Part shown: piece by piece, positions 8,456-17,520 of the stretch
How positions within the stretch are numbered: position 1 is the first letter of the stretch
How the letters are laid out: every line of letters starts with the position of its first letter
From: Mesorhizobium sp. AR07
GTDB lineage: Bacteria; Pseudomonadota; Alphaproteobacteria; Rhizobiales; Rhizobiaceae
DNA length: 64,000 nt
Reading direction: 5' to 3'
Assembly: GCF_024746815.1 (NCBI RefSeq)
Contig: NZ_CP080525.1
Location: forward strand, 1 to 64,000
Notes under the pieces: model-generated
Databases searched by the model: none
Seen by the model: only the letters and a program-made list of their open reading frames with translations
Told to the model about the DNA's origin: nothing
Program-made: the position numbers and the translations under genes

Positions 8456-9232
8456 ATGGAATGGCGCGACGAGGGAATCATTCTCGGCACCCGCAAGCAT
8501 GGCGAAACCAGCGCCATTCTCGAGGTGATGACACGCGCGCATGGCCGCCATCTCGGCCTCGTCCGTGGCGGTCGTTCGCGCAAGCAGCAGCCCGTCCTCC
8601 AGCCCGGCAATCGCGTCGACCTGTTGTGGCGGGCGCGCCTTGACGAGCATCTCGGCACGTTCCAGGCCGAGGCGATCGAGATGAACGCCGCCCGGCTGAT
8701 GGACAGCGCGGTGGCCGTCTATGGGCTGCAGACCATGGCCGCGCATCTGCGCCTGTTGCCCGAGCGCGACGCGCATGAAGGTCTCTACGAAACGCTTGCC
8801 GTGATGATCGTCCACCTCGACGATGCCGACGCCGCCGGCGAACTGGTGGCGCGCTTCGAGCTTCTGGTGCTCGACGAACTCGGCTTCGGCCTCGATCTCA
8901 GTCAATGCGCCGCTACCGGCACGCGGCAGGACCTGGCCTATGTTTCGCCGAAATCGGGACGTGCGGTGTCGCGCGAAGCCGGTGCGCCATGGCGCGACAA
9001 GATGCTGGCGCTGCCGGCCTTCCTGCAGCGCGGCTCGGGCCTGCGCGCCGATCCGGCGGCGGTCGACGACGCCTTCCGGCTGACCGGCTTCTTCTTCACC
9101 CGCCACGTCTATGAGCCGCGCGGCATCGAGCCGCCGGACGCTCGCACCGGCTTCCTCGCGGCACTGCGCAAGCACCATGCGACGCGCAAGGCCATCGCCG
9201 GAGAAACGGCCGCCAGAGAAATCATCACATGA
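8456..9232 (+). CDS. recO: DNA repair protein RecO
   Basis: Recombination mediator that works with RecR (and RecF) to load RecA on single-stranded DNA. The 258-residue product has the N-terminal OB-fold typical of RecO ([43 protein letters not shown]) and the helical C-terminal region ([19 protein letters not shown]). RecO normally carries cysteines near Asp/Leu in this region; one is visible (SQCAATG). It overlaps the next gene by four bases (ATGA). Confidence 0.95.
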   Translation: MEWRDEGIILGTRKHGETSAILEVMTRAHGRHLGLVRGGRSRKQQPVLQPGNRVDLLWRARLDEHLGTFQAEAIEMNAARLMDSAVAVYGLQTMAAHLRLLPERDAHEGLYETLAVMIVHLDDADAAGELVARFELLVLDELGFGLDLSQCAATGTRQDLAYVSPKSGRAVSREAGAPWRDKMLALPAFLQRGSGLRADPAAVDDAFRLTGFFFTRHVYEPRGIEPPDARTGFLAALRKHHATRKAIAGETAAREIIT

Positions 9233-9747
9233 GCGAAGTCGAATTGTATCCGGGCCGGGTCTCGCCGCTCGGCCTCGGCACCATTCCGCATGCCGACATC
9301 TTGAAATACACTGGTCTGGACCTGCTGCAGCGCATCATCGACGGCAAGTATCCGGCGCCGCCGATCTCCTTCCAGCTCAATTTCGCGCTGACCGAAGTTT
9401 CGGAAGGCCGTGCGGTGTTCCGTGGCGTGCCCAACGAACGCCACCTCAACCCGCTGGGCAGCGTGCATGGCGGCTGGGCGGCGACGCTGCTCGATTCGGC
9501 ACTGGCCTGCGCCGTGCAGACGCTGCTCGAAAAAGGCGAGGCCTATACGACGGCGGAGTTCAAGGTGAATTTGACGCGGCCGATCACGCCGAAGACCGGC
9601 GAGGTGGTCTGCGAAGGCAAAGTCGTCCACAAAGGCCGTACGCTGGCGGTGTCGGAAGCGACGCTGAAGGATGCCGGTGGCAAGCTGCTGGCTTTCGGCA
9701 CCGAAACATGCTCGATCTTTCCTGCAGCCAACCTGGCGGCGCGTTGA
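9229..9747 (+). CDS. PaaI-type hot-dog fold thioesterase
   Basis: Predicted acyl-CoA thioesterase of the PaaI/YdiI class, 172 residues. The hot-dog helix motif [24 protein letters not shown] lies at about residues 73-96, followed by the strand pattern [40 protein letters not shown]. The start overlaps recO by four bases, so the two are probably co-translated. The substrate cannot be told from sequence. Confidence 0.9.
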   Translation: MSEVELYPGRVSPLGLGTIPHADILKYTGLDLLQRIIDGKYPAPPISFQLNFALTEVSEGRAVFRGVPNERHLNPLGSVHGGWAATLLDSALACAVQTLLEKGEAYTTAEFKVNLTRPITPKTGEVVCEGKVVHKGRTLAVSEATLKDAGGKLLAFGTETCSIFPAANLAAR

Positions 9748-9751
9748 GTTT

Positions 9752-9767
9752 GCGGCCGTTTGGCCGC
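9752..9767 (+). terminator. Possible weak terminator after the thioesterase gene
   Basis: Hairpin GCGGCC-GTTT-GGCCGC directly after the stop codon at 9747. It lacks a proper T-run (CGCATTTG follows), so its strength is uncertain. Confidence 0.35.
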
Positions 9768-9829
9768 CGCATTTGAATGTCAATGAGACTGGACGTCAGT
9801 GAAGGCTGGCCTGGTTTGGGGGAACCGCC

Positions 9830-12577
9830 ATGTTTGAAAGCCTGATCGGCCTTGTCGCCATCATCGCCTTGTTCGTCATCATTTCGCGCCAGCAGAGCCG
9901 CATCGGCCTGGTCGAGCGCGAACTGGGTGCGTTGCGCAGCCTTGTCCTTTCCGGCGCCGTGCCGCCCGTGGCCAAGCCCTCCGAACAGGCCGCGGCCGAC
10001 AGCGTGCTCGCCGATGTGACTCCCGCCGTCGCGGCGACGGCCGATGTCACCTCGCCAGCGGTGAGCGAGGAGGCCACCACGCAAGCACCGGGTACAGAGG
10101 CGGAAGCCCCAGCCGGCGAGGTCGTGTCCGGCCCATGGGCGGCAGGCGAGGCGGCGCCGAAGGCAGCGGAACCTGCGGGGCCGGCCGCAGTGGCGAAGGC
10201 CGCCCGCCAGTCCGATGTCGAGACCGCGCTCGGCACCCGCTGGGCGGTCTGGGTCGGCGGCATCGCGCTGGCGCTGGGCGGCCTGTTCCTGATCCGCTAC
10301 ACCATCGAGGCCGGCATTTTCGGCCCCGGCGTGCGACTGACCATGGCCGGGCTGCTCGGCCTGGTGCTGGTCGCCGGCGGCGAGTTCATCCGCCGCACCG
10401 GCTTCAAGGTGCCGGTGCAAGGTGCCGCCGGCGCCTATATTCCGGCGATCCTGACCGCGGCCGGCGCCTTCATCCTGTTCGGCACCGTCTATGCCGCGCA
10501 TGGCATTTACGGCTTCATCGGCCCCGCACTCGCCTTCACGTTGCTCGGCGCCATCGGCGTGGCAACGATCGCAGCCGCCCTTGTCCATGGCCAGGCGCTG
10601 GCCGGCATCGGCCTTATCGGCGCCATGGTGACGCCGATGCTGATCGCCTCGCAGGCCCCCAATCCGTGGGCGCTGTTCGGCTATCTCTCAATCGTGCTTG
10701 CCGCCACCGGCGTCATCGCCCGCATGCGCGACTGGAAATTGCTGATGGCGGCAGCCTTTTTCGGCACCGGTGTCTGGACCATCCTCTACATGACCGATGC
10801 GCCGGGTGCGAACCTCTCCACCATCCTGTTCATCGACGCCGTCACGCTGGCCGTGCTCGCCCTCGTCTGGCTCGGCCGCCGTGGCAATGAGGCCGGACCA
10901 GCCAGGGCTTTCGACTGGCCGTCCATCGTGCCTGGCCTGTTCGTCGCGTTCTCGGCGCTGGGCCTGTCGGTCGACCCGGTCTTCGCTGCCGCCGGCGATG
11001 CCTTGCCGGGCGCCGTGCTGATCGCCGCAATGGTGGCCGTCGCGCTCTACCGCCCGCTGGCGCTGCCGCTGCTTCATGCGGCCGGGCTGGCGACGGTGCT
11101 GATCTATCTCGGCATCATTCCGCCGACCTCGATCGCCTCCGACTTTTCGGGCAGTGCCTTGAGCGTCAATGGCCTGCCAGTGGCCACGTCCAACGCGCTG
11201 ACATTGCGCATCGGCATCGTGCTTGGCCTGGTGTTCATCGGCGCCGGCTTCTGGGCCGCCCGCAGGTTCGCCGCCGCGACATGGGTCCGCGCCGCCTCGT
11301 GGGCCGCATGGGGCGTCATCGCGCCGCTGGTCATCCTGCTGGCGCTCTGGTTCACCTTCGGCAATCTCGACCGTGACTTTGTCTACGCCGCCGTCGCGGC
11401 ACTGCTGGTCGTGGTTTTTGCCGCCGGCGGCGAATGGATCGCACGCAGCGAGGAACCGCCGCTCAAGGGCGGCGTGGCGGTTTCGTTTGCCCTGAGCGGC
11501 GCGGCCATCGCCGGCCTCTTGATGCTGCATATGGCTTTCGATTCCGGCTGGACCACCATCCTGCTGGGTGCCGCGGCCATCGTGCCGGCGCTGGCCACGC
11601 GCTGGCGCTCCTATCCGGTGCTCGGCTGGATTTCGGTTGGCGCGGCGATCGCCGTGCTCGGCCGCGTCGCCTTCGACCCGACCATCGTCGGCACCGAACT
11701 CCTCTCCACGACGCCCGTCTTCAACTGGCTGCTGCCGGGCTATGGCATACCGGCGCTGGCCTTCGGCTTCGCTGCCTGGCAGCTTGCCCGCACCACCAAT
11801 GGCCGGCCACGCCTCGCCATGGAAGCGGCTGCGGCATTGTTTGCGCTGCTCACGCTGGCCATGCTGGTTCGTCACGCCATGCATGGCGGCGTCATCAACA
11901 GCACTGCGCCGACGCTCGCCGAACAGGCGATCTACACGCTGATCGCCATCGGCGCCGGCGCCATCCTGGTGGCCATCGACAGGCGCTCGCCAAGCTCGGT
12001 GCTGCGCTATGGTTCGATGGCGGCCGGCGTGGTCTCGGTCGCCTTCGTCGTCATCCAGCATTTTTTGGTGCTGAACCCGCTGTTCACCGACGAATCGACC
12101 GGCCAGATCCCGGTCTTCAACCTTTTGTTCCTCGCCTATCTCCTGCCGGCAGTCGCCGCCGGCGGATTGGCGCTTTATGCCCGCGGCAAGCGGCCGAAAT
12201 GGTACTCGGCAATGCTGGCGCTGGTGGCGGCGCTGCTTGCCTTCGCCTACGCCACGCTCTCCGTCAGGCGCCTGTTCAAGGGCGAGTTCATTGGCCTGTG
12301 GAGCGGTCTCGGCCAATTGGAAACCTACACCTATTCGGCGCTGTGGCTGGTGATAGGCGTGGCATTGCTCACCGCCGGCGTCTGGCTGAAGTCGCAGGTG
12401 CTGCGCGTTGCCTCGGCGGCGCTGATTGCGGTCGCGGTGCTGAAAGTCTTCATCTTCGACATGTCGGAGCTGGAAGGCGTGTTGCGGGCGCTGTCCTTCA
12501 TCGGCCTCGGCGCGGTGCTGATCGGCATCGGCCTGTTCTACCAGCGGCTGCTGACACGGGCGGCGAAAGGGAGTTGA
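9830..12577 (+). CDS. DUF2339 multi-pass membrane protein
   Basis: Large integral membrane protein, 915 residues, of the DUF2339 family, whose function is unknown. One membrane segment at the N-terminus (about residues 2-20, ESLIGLVAIIALFVIIS) is followed by a cytosolic or periplasmic Ala/Pro/Glu-rich linker to about residue 125, then a very long series of hydrophobic helices (probably 24 or more) to the C-terminus. The first helix block after the linker begins GTRWAVWVGGIALALGGLFLIRY, the family's hallmark region. No obvious partner genes: it stands between a thioesterase and a decayed toxin-antitoxin pair. Confidence 0.9.
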   Translation: MFESLIGLVAIIALFVIISRQQSRIGLVERELGALRSLVLSGAVPPVAKPSEQAAADSVLADVTPAVAATADVTSPAVSEEATTQAPGTEAEAPAGEVVSGPWAAGEAAPKAAEPAGPAAVAKAARQSDVETALGTRWAVWVGGIALALGGLFLIRYTIEAGIFGPGVRLTMAGLLGLVLVAGGEFIRRTGFKVPVQGAAGAYIPAILTAAGAFILFGTVYAAHGIYGFIGPALAFTLLGAIGVATIAAALVHGQALAGIGLIGAMVTPMLIASQAPNPWALFGYLSIVLAATGVIARMRDWKLLMAAAFFGTGVWTILYMTDAPGANLSTILFIDAVTLAVLALVWLGRRGNEAGPARAFDWPSIVPGLFVAFSALGLSVDPVFAAAGDALPGAVLIAAMVAVALYRPLALPLLHAAGLATVLIYLGIIPPTSIASDFSGSALSVNGLPVATSNALTLRIGIVLGLVFIGAGFWAARRFAAATWVRAASWAAWGVIAPLVILLALWFTFGNLDRDFVYAAVAALLVVVFAAGGEWIARSEEPPLKGGVAVSFALSGAAIAGLLMLHMAFDSGWTTILLGAAAIVPALATRWRSYPVLGWISVGAAIAVLGRVAFDPTIVGTELLSTTPVFNWLLPGYGIPALAFGFAAWQLARTTNGRPRLAMEAAAALFALLTLAMLVRHAMHGGVINSTAPTLAEQAIYTLIAIGAGAILVAIDRRSPSSVLRYGSMAAGVVSVAFVVIQHFLVLNPLFTDESTGQIPVFNLLFLAYLLPAVAAGGLALYARGKRPKWYSAMLALVAALLAFAYATLSVRRLFKGEFIGLWSGLGQLETYTYSALWLVIGVALLTAGVWLKSQVLRVASAALIAVAVLKVFIFDMSELEGVLRALSFIGLGAVLIGIGLFYQRLLTRAAKGS

Positions 12578-12604
12578 GGCGGCTGGGGTGTCGGGATATT
12601 CAAA

Positions 12605-12833
12605 ATGGAATATTTGATGGACGCGCTGGCGACGCAACTGCAGCGCGAGACCAACGCTCCAAGCAAGACGGAAGCGGTGCGGACCGCGCTTTTGCACGAG
12701 CTCGAGCGCAACCGCGCCCGCAAGCCGCTGCGCGAGAGGATTTGCCGTTCTTCAAGCTCAGGCAGCTGCATTGGGACTATCCGATCCCAACTTCGACATG
12801 AAGGCGTTTATGGACGAGGCGTGGGAAGACTGA
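12605..12833 (+). pseudogene. Frameshifted VapB-type antitoxin remnant
   Basis: The first frame reads MDALATQLQRETNAPSKTEAVRTALLHELERNRARKPLRER, the ribbon-helix-helix part of a VapB (Rv0623-like, RHH_4) antitoxin. The reading frame then shifts near 12735 and the rest continues as AAALGLSDPNFDMKAFMDEAWED and a stop at 12831-12833, which is the normal toxin-binding C-terminal tail of this antitoxin type. The extreme N-terminal strand also looks shortened. The gene is therefore broken by at least one indel. It is followed immediately by remains of the toxin gene. Confidence 0.75.
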
Positions 12834-12948
12834 TGTTCGTCGGTGCTTAGGTGATCGTTGCAGTTCTTGGCAAAGAACCGGGCAGCGAGGAATGCTCAAG
12901 CAGGTCGCCGGCTCCGGCGGTCCGCTACAGAGTTCCGCGCTTCTATGA
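12833..12948 (+). pseudogene. Truncated VapC-type PIN-domain toxin remnant
   Basis: Starts at an ATG overlapping the antitoxin stop by one base (TGATG), as in live vapBC pairs. It reads MFVGA, then an in-frame TAG, then VIVAVLGKEPGSEE, matching the PIN start MFVDASAIVAIL.KEPG. The first catalytic aspartate position is Gly and is followed by a stop. After a further frameshift the next segment MLKQVAGSGGPLQSSALL fits the following helix and strand, then a stop at 12946-12948. Nothing recognisable follows. It cannot encode an active ribonuclease. Confidence 0.65.
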
Positions 12949-12999
12949 TTTTCTTCAGACGGATATGACGTAAGCCGGAGTTTCAACGATCGATAGCCG

Positions 13000-13025
13000 G
13001 GAATAAAACGGGCTCCTGCATCGTT
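13000..13025 (+). promoter_or_regulatory. Possible ECF-type promoter upstream of the sigma factor gene
   Basis: GGAAT-N17-CGTT lies about 115 bases before the sigma factor start. It resembles the alphaproteobacterial general-stress ECF consensus GGAAC-N16/17-CGTT with one mismatch. This suggests autoregulation or control by EcfG, but such short motifs occur by chance. Confidence 0.25.
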
Positions 13026-13138
13026 ATTGCATTGCTTGGGTGACCGGGGCGGCGGACCGCTTCGCGCTGGCCGCTTGCGCCGTGCCGAGAAGGCGCGTTC
13101 AATCGGGATCAACAAGGGCGACCTCAGAACCAGCGGTC

Positions 13139-13657
13139 ATGGACGAAAAGAAGGCAGCAATCCTTGGTGAAATACCGCGCCTGCGCCGTTATGCGCGCTC
13201 GCTTTTGCGCGACCGCGACGCTGCCGACGATCTCGTTCAGGATTGCCTCGAGCGGGCGCTTGTCCGGCTCGACAACTGGCAGACAGGAGAAAGCCCCCGC
13301 AGGTGGCTGTTTACGATCATGCATCATTTGTTCATCGACCAGATGCGCAAGGTGAACCGTCGCGGCGAGGCGGCCATGCTGCCGCTGGAAGCGAGTGAGG
13401 CGGTTGCCCAGCCTGCCGAGCAGGTGGAGAGCATTGCGTCACGCGAGATCATCGACGCGTTGCAGGCGATCAGCCCCGACCGCCGCGCGGCTCTTGTGAT
13501 GGTTGCCATCGAAGGGTTTTCCTATGCCGAAGCCGCCAACATTCTGGGCGTTCCGGCGGGTACGCTGATGTCACGCATTGCGCGCGGGCGTGAAGAACTG
13601 CGCGGGTTGCTGGACGACACGGCGCGCCGCCGCGCGATAAGGATCGTCGAGAAATGA
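13139..13657 (+). CDS. RNA polymerase sigma factor, ECF subfamily
   Basis: Extracytoplasmic-function sigma factor, 172 residues, with region 2 at about residues 12-80 (RYARSLLRDRDAADDLVQDCLERAL...WLFTIMHHLFIDQMRK) and region 4 near the C-terminus (DRRAALVMVAIEGFSYAEAANILGVPAGTLMSRIARGREEL). The start at 13139 is preferred over the in-frame 13040, since the extension is low-complexity and unlike the family. The next gene overlaps by four bases and encodes a membrane protein with the features of its anti-sigma factor, so the pair forms a signalling module. The trigger is unknown. Confidence 0.92.
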   Translation: MDEKKAAILGEIPRLRRYARSLLRDRDAADDLVQDCLERALVRLDNWQTGESPRRWLFTIMHHLFIDQMRKVNRRGEAAMLPLEASEAVAQPAEQVESIASREIIDALQAISPDRRAALVMVAIEGFSYAEAANILGVPAGTLMSRIARGREELRGLLDDTARRRAIRIVEK

Positions 13658-14445
13658 TCCGCCGCGACTTTTCCGAACGTGACATCCACATGGCGCTCGA
13701 TGGCGAACTGCCCGGCGACGAGCGCGCCGCCTACGATACCTGGCTCGACGCCAATCCCGAGATGAAAGCCAGGAGCGCCCGCTTCACCGCCGATCGGGCG
13801 GCATTGCAGGCCACCTTCGCCGGCGTACTCGACGAAGCCGTGCCAGTGCGGTTGCGCAAGGTCGTGCTCGGCGAGACGCCGGTCAAGGCTGCGGTGTCAC
13901 GCTCGCGCTGGTGGCTGGCCGCCGCGGCGGCCGTGCTTGTGGCCGTCGGTGGGCTTGGCGGCTATCGTGCCGGCATCGACGGCATCGGGCAGGAGAATCC
14001 AGCGGAAGATCGGCTGGCCGAACAGGCAATCGCAGCCCATGTCATCTATGCCGCCGAAAAGCGGCATGCGGTCGAAGTGCCGGCCAGCGACAAGGATCAT
14101 TTGCAGACCTGGCTGTCCAACCGGGTAGGGCTGAAACTGGTGGCGCCTGACCTGACCGCGAACGGTTTCCAGTTGATCGGCGGCCGGTTGCTCCCGGCCG
14201 GCGACAGCAAGGCGGCGATGCTGCTCTACGAGGATGACAAGGGCGAGCGCATATCGCTCTTCGTTACGGCGGAATCGGCGGAGAGTGCCAAGGGAACCTA
14301 CGCATCGGCGCAAGACGGTCCCCAGGCCGTCTACTGGCTGGACAAGGGCTATGGCTGCGCCGTGGTCGGCTCGCTGCCGCGCGAGCAATTGGCCGTCGTG
14401 GCAAAGAGCGCCTACATGCAACTTCTGACCGGCTTGGCCAGTTGA
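13654..14445 (+). CDS. Membrane-anchored anti-sigma factor
   Basis: 263-residue protein with a cytosolic N-terminal region of about 85 residues containing the anti-sigma pattern DIHMALDGELPGDERAAYDTWLDANPEMKAR, one membrane helix at about 88-106 (WWLAAAAAVLVAVGGLGGY), and a periplasmic domain of about 150 residues. It lacks the HxxxCxxC zinc motif of ZAS-type anti-sigma factors. The four-base overlap with the sigma factor gene supports translational coupling and partner function. The periplasmic part probably senses the signal. Confidence 0.85.
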   Translation: MIRRDFSERDIHMALDGELPGDERAAYDTWLDANPEMKARSARFTADRAALQATFAGVLDEAVPVRLRKVVLGETPVKAAVSRSRWWLAAAAAVLVAVGGLGGYRAGIDGIGQENPAEDRLAEQAIAAHVIYAAEKRHAVEVPASDKDHLQTWLSNRVGLKLVAPDLTANGFQLIGGRLLPAGDSKAAMLLYEDDKGERISLFVTAESAESAKGTYASAQDGPQAVYWLDKGYGCAVVGSLPREQLAVVAKSAYMQLLTGLAS

Positions 14446-14573
14446 ACAGCATCGCTTTCAAGGGTGACGCCAATCCACAAATAGTGATCCCGTACAAAGC
14501 GTTTTGCATCGCCGCGCTGCTGCCGAATCTGTCACAATTCGGCCCTATTCGAGGTGCGATAGCGCTTTATGGC

Positions 14574-14593
14574 CATCAGCGGTTCGGCTGATG
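14574..14593. other. Stem-loop upstream of the GNAT/C39 gene
   Basis: Perfect hairpin CATCAGC-GGTTCG-GCTGATG, 58 bases before the start at 14652. No T-run follows, so it is not a clear terminator. It could be a leader structure or operator in the 206-base gap after the anti-sigma gene, where nothing else is seen. Confidence 0.4.
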
Positions 14594-14651
14594 TCCGGAA
14601 CGTTTTCGAGTAGGGCATTTCCCACCAACAATCGGGGTTTTCTCAAGCCGC

Positions 14652-15749
14652 ATGCCTGCCGAGATCCGCACGGCCCGCGCGTCTGACGTCGATGATCTCG
14701 CCGCCATTGAGAAAGCTGTTTTCCAAAGCGACCGAATTTCGCGTCGCTCCTTCCGCCTGTTCATCGAGCGCGAGACCGCCGAGACGCTGGTTGCCGAAAT
14801 CGATGGCCGCGTGGCCGGCTATGCGATCGTGCTGTTTCGCAAGGGAAGCGGTGTGGCGCGTCTCTACTCGATCGCCACCGGTCCGTTCTTCGGCGGGCTG
14901 GGCGTTGGCCGCATGCTGCTTGAAGCGGCGGAAGACGCCGCCTTCGAGCATGGCCGCATGATGCTGCGTCTCGAGGTGCGCGAGGACAACAGCCGAGCCA
15001 TCCACATCTACGAGCGCGCCGGCTATCGCAAGATCGGCCGCGAACTCGCTTACTATGAGGATGGTGAAACGGCGCTTCGCTATGAAAAGACCTTGCGCGG
15101 TGACATTCCGGTCGCCACCAACGTGCCGTTCTACCCGCAGACCTGCGAATTCACCTGCGGCCCATGCTGCCTGATGATGGCGATGGCCAATTTCGACCGC
15201 GGCTTCGTGCCGGATCCGGTCATGGAAATCCGACTGTGGCGCGAAGCGACGACCGTCTTCATGATGTCGGGACCCGGTGGCTGCGAGCCGTTCGGCCTCG
15301 CCGTCTCGGCGTACGAAAGCGGGCTGGCGACGGAGATCCATGTTTCCTTCTACGGCGCGCTGTTCCTGCAGTCGGTGCGCAGCGAGGACAAGCGTCGGGT
15401 GATGGAACTGGCCCAGGTCGACTTTCGCCGCCGCGCGGAACTTTACGGCATCCCGGTGAATTACCGTCCGTTCACAATCGACGACATACGCGCCGCGATC
15501 GCCGAAGGAAAACTGGTGCTGGTGCTGATCAGCGGCTTCATCATGTTCGGCAAGAAGGTGCCGCACTGGGTGCTGGCGATCGGCGATGACGGCGACCATA
15601 TCCTGATCCACGATCCCTGGGTCGAGGACGAAAGACAGGAGACCATCCTTGATGCCGCCAACATTCCCGTGCCTTACGGCATCTTCATGAACATGGCGCA
15701 GTTCGGCCGCGACGGACTGCGTGCCGCCATCACTCTGGGAAAGCGCTGA
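14652..15749 (+). CDS. GNAT acetyltransferase fused to a C39-type cysteine peptidase
   Basis: Two-domain protein, 365 residues. Residues 1-150 are a GNAT N-acyltransferase (RimI-like) with the acetyl-CoA loop GPFFGGLGVGRMLLEAAED and the tail NSRAIHIYERAGYRKIGREL. Residues about 155-365 are a papain-like C39 double-glycine-peptidase fold with the cysteine in TCEFTCGPCCLMMAMA, the histidine in PHWVLAIGDDGDH and the aspartate in IHDPW. It is followed after five bases by an RLAN-type ATP-grasp ligase. In published comparative genomics of amidoligases (Iyer, Aravind and colleagues, 2009) such partners were proposed to build or modify a peptide-like product. The actual substrate is unknown. Confidence 0.88.
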   Translation: MPAEIRTARASDVDDLAAIEKAVFQSDRISRRSFRLFIERETAETLVAEIDGRVAGYAIVLFRKGSGVARLYSIATGPFFGGLGVGRMLLEAAEDAAFEHGRMMLRLEVREDNSRAIHIYERAGYRKIGRELAYYEDGETALRYEKTLRGDIPVATNVPFYPQTCEFTCGPCCLMMAMANFDRGFVPDPVMEIRLWREATTVFMMSGPGGCEPFGLAVSAYESGLATEIHVSFYGALFLQSVRSEDKRRVMELAQVDFRRRAELYGIPVNYRPFTIDDIRAAIAEGKLVLVLISGFIMFGKKVPHWVLAIGDDGDHILIHDPWVEDERQETILDAANIPVPYGIFMNMAQFGRDGLRAAITLGKR

Positions 15750-15754
15750 TAACA

Positions 15755-17218
15755 ATGACCTGGGTTATTCTTACAGGCAGGCAGAGCGATCTCGACCAGG
15801 TGGCGACACCCCACAAGATCATCACCAACCGCGATTATCTCGCGCATCCGTCGCTGTTTCGCGGCCAGCGGCCGAAGGTCATCAACCTGTCGAACAATTA
15901 CGCCTACCAGAGCCGTGGCTACTATGCCTCGCTGCTGGCGGGTTCGCGTGGCCACAAGGTCATCCCGACCGTCGAGACGATGATCGACCTGTCGGAACGC
16001 AAGCTCTACGAGCATGCCTTGCCGGAACTGGAGCTGGCGCTCAACAAATGCCGCAAGGATCTCGACGGCGCCTTTCCGACCAAGGTTTGCATCTTCTTCG
16101 GCATCGGCCCTTCCAAGGTCTGGGACCGTTTCGCCAAGCTGTTGTTCGACTGGTTCCGCGCGCCGGCGCTCGAAGTCCACATCAAGGACAGCGCCGAATG
16201 GGCTTCGATCCGCAAGATCGGCTTCCATCCGCTGGCACGGATGACCGAGGACGAAGAAAAGAGCTTCATCCAGTGCCTGGAGACCTACACCAACCGCGAG
16301 TGGCGCGACACCAAGGGCCGCACGCCGGCGCGCTATACTTTCGCCACGCTGGTCGATCCGCATGAGGAATTGCCGCCGTCGGAGATCTCGTCGCTGCGCT
16401 ATTGGGCCAAGATCGCCGAAAAGATGGGTGTCGAAATCGAGCCGATCACCAAGCGGGATCTCGCCAAGCTTGCCAACTACGATGCGCTGTTCATCCGCGA
16501 GACGACCTCGATCTCCAACCACACCTATCGCTTCGCCCGCCGTGCCCAGCAGGAAGGCATGCCGGTCATCGACGATCCGCTGTCGATGATCCGCTGCACC
16601 AACAAGGTCTATCTCAACGAACTGATGGCCTACAACAAGGTGCCGGTGCCGCCGACGGTGATGATCGCCGGCGCCTCGGACCTCGAACTGGCGGCACAGA
16701 CGCTGGGCTTTCCCCTGGTGCTGAAGATCCCGGATTCGTCGTTCTCGCGCGGCGTCAAGAAATGCGAGACCTTCGGGGAACTGAAAATGCTCGCCACGGA
16801 ATGGCTGGAAGATTCCGACCTTTTGATCGCGCAGAAATTCATTCCGACCGAATATGACTGGCGGGTGGGCGTGCTCGGCGGCCAACCATTGTTTGCCGTT
16901 CACTATCTGATGGCCAAGAAGCACTGGCAGATCGTCAATCACAAGGCCAACGGCAAGCCCGATCAGGGCGGCATCAAGACCTTCACACTGAAGGAGACGC
17001 CGGCGCATGTCGTCGAGACGGCGGTGAAGGCGGCGCGCTGCATCGGTGACGGGCTCTACGGTGTCGACCTCAAGGAAACCAACGACGGCGTCTTCGTCAT
17101 CGAAGTCAACGACAACCCCAATCTCGACCATGGCTGGGAGGATTCCGGCGAGAAGGATGAGGTCTGGGTGCGGTTGACGCAGTGGTTCCTGGAGCGGCTG
17201 GACCGGCCGGGGCGGTAA
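15755..17218 (+). CDS. RimK-type ATP-grasp ligase with N-terminal RLAN domain
   Basis: Predicted ATP-dependent carboxylate-amine ligase, 487 residues, twice as long as RimK. The N-terminal half is the RLAN domain (RimK-like ATP-grasp N-terminal; begins MTWVILTGRQSDLDQVATPHK). The C-terminal half, from about residue 270, is the ATP-grasp domain with the nucleotide loop KIPDSSFSRGVKKC, the DWRVGVLGGQPLFAV strand pair and the metal-binding end FVIEVNDNPNLDHGWED. It is probably co-transcribed with the GNAT/C39 gene. It likely adds an amino acid or similar amine to a carboxylate, perhaps on a peptide or metabolite; the product is not known. Confidence 0.9.
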   Translation: MTWVILTGRQSDLDQVATPHKIITNRDYLAHPSLFRGQRPKVINLSNNYAYQSRGYYASLLAGSRGHKVIPTVETMIDLSERKLYEHALPELELALNKCRKDLDGAFPTKVCIFFGIGPSKVWDRFAKLLFDWFRAPALEVHIKDSAEWASIRKIGFHPLARMTEDEEKSFIQCLETYTNREWRDTKGRTPARYTFATLVDPHEELPPSEISSLRYWAKIAEKMGVEIEPITKRDLAKLANYDALFIRETTSISNHTYRFARRAQQEGMPVIDDPLSMIRCTNKVYLNELMAYNKVPVPPTVMIAGASDLELAAQTLGFPLVLKIPDSSFSRGVKKCETFGELKMLATEWLEDSDLLIAQKFIPTEYDWRVGVLGGQPLFAVHYLMAKKHWQIVNHKANGKPDQGGIKTFTLKETPAHVVETAVKAARCIGDGLYGVDLKETNDGVFVIEVNDNPNLDHGWEDSGEKDEVWVRLTQWFLERLDRPGR

Positions 17219-17235
17219 ATCAATCGAGGGGGAAG

Positions 17236-17508
17236 ATGCTTTTCATCGTGATCGAGGATTTTACCGGCTGCGATCGCAAGGAGATCTACCGTCGCTTTCG
17301 CGACCGGGGCCGCCTGAAGCCGGACGAGCTTGTCGTGCACCATAGCTGGATCGCGGCGGACATGAGCCGTTGCTTCCTGCTGGTAGAGGCCGATGATGTC
17401 CCGCTGCTGCAGCGCTGGGTCATCGAATGGGCGGATCTGGTGGAATTCGAGATCGTTCCGGTGGCGACGAACAAGGACATGGTGGAGGCATTGAGCGGCC
17501 ATCTCTGA
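17236..17508 (+). CDS. DUF3303 small protein
   Basis: 90-residue protein with the DUF3303 pattern (MLFIVIEDF...EIYRRFRDRGRLKPDELVVHHSWIAADMSRCFLLVEADDVPLLQRWVIEW.DLVEFEIVPV). The fold is probably a ferredoxin-like alpha/beta dimer, as in other small sensor or monooxygenase-like proteins; function unknown. The start at 17236 has a GAGGGGGAAG ribosome binding site. It lies 17 bases behind the ATP-grasp gene and may be the third member of that operon. Confidence 0.8.
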   Translation: MLFIVIEDFTGCDRKEIYRRFRDRGRLKPDELVVHHSWIAADMSRCFLLVEADDVPLLQRWVIEWADLVEFEIVPVATNKDMVEALSGHL

Positions 17509-17520
17509 TCATGGCCGTGG

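Noticed and set aside
10688..12697. Minus-strand open frame of 669 codons opposite the DUF2339 gene
   Set aside because: Gln/Arg/Asp-rich antisense of a membrane protein gene; no motif, typical codon shadow.
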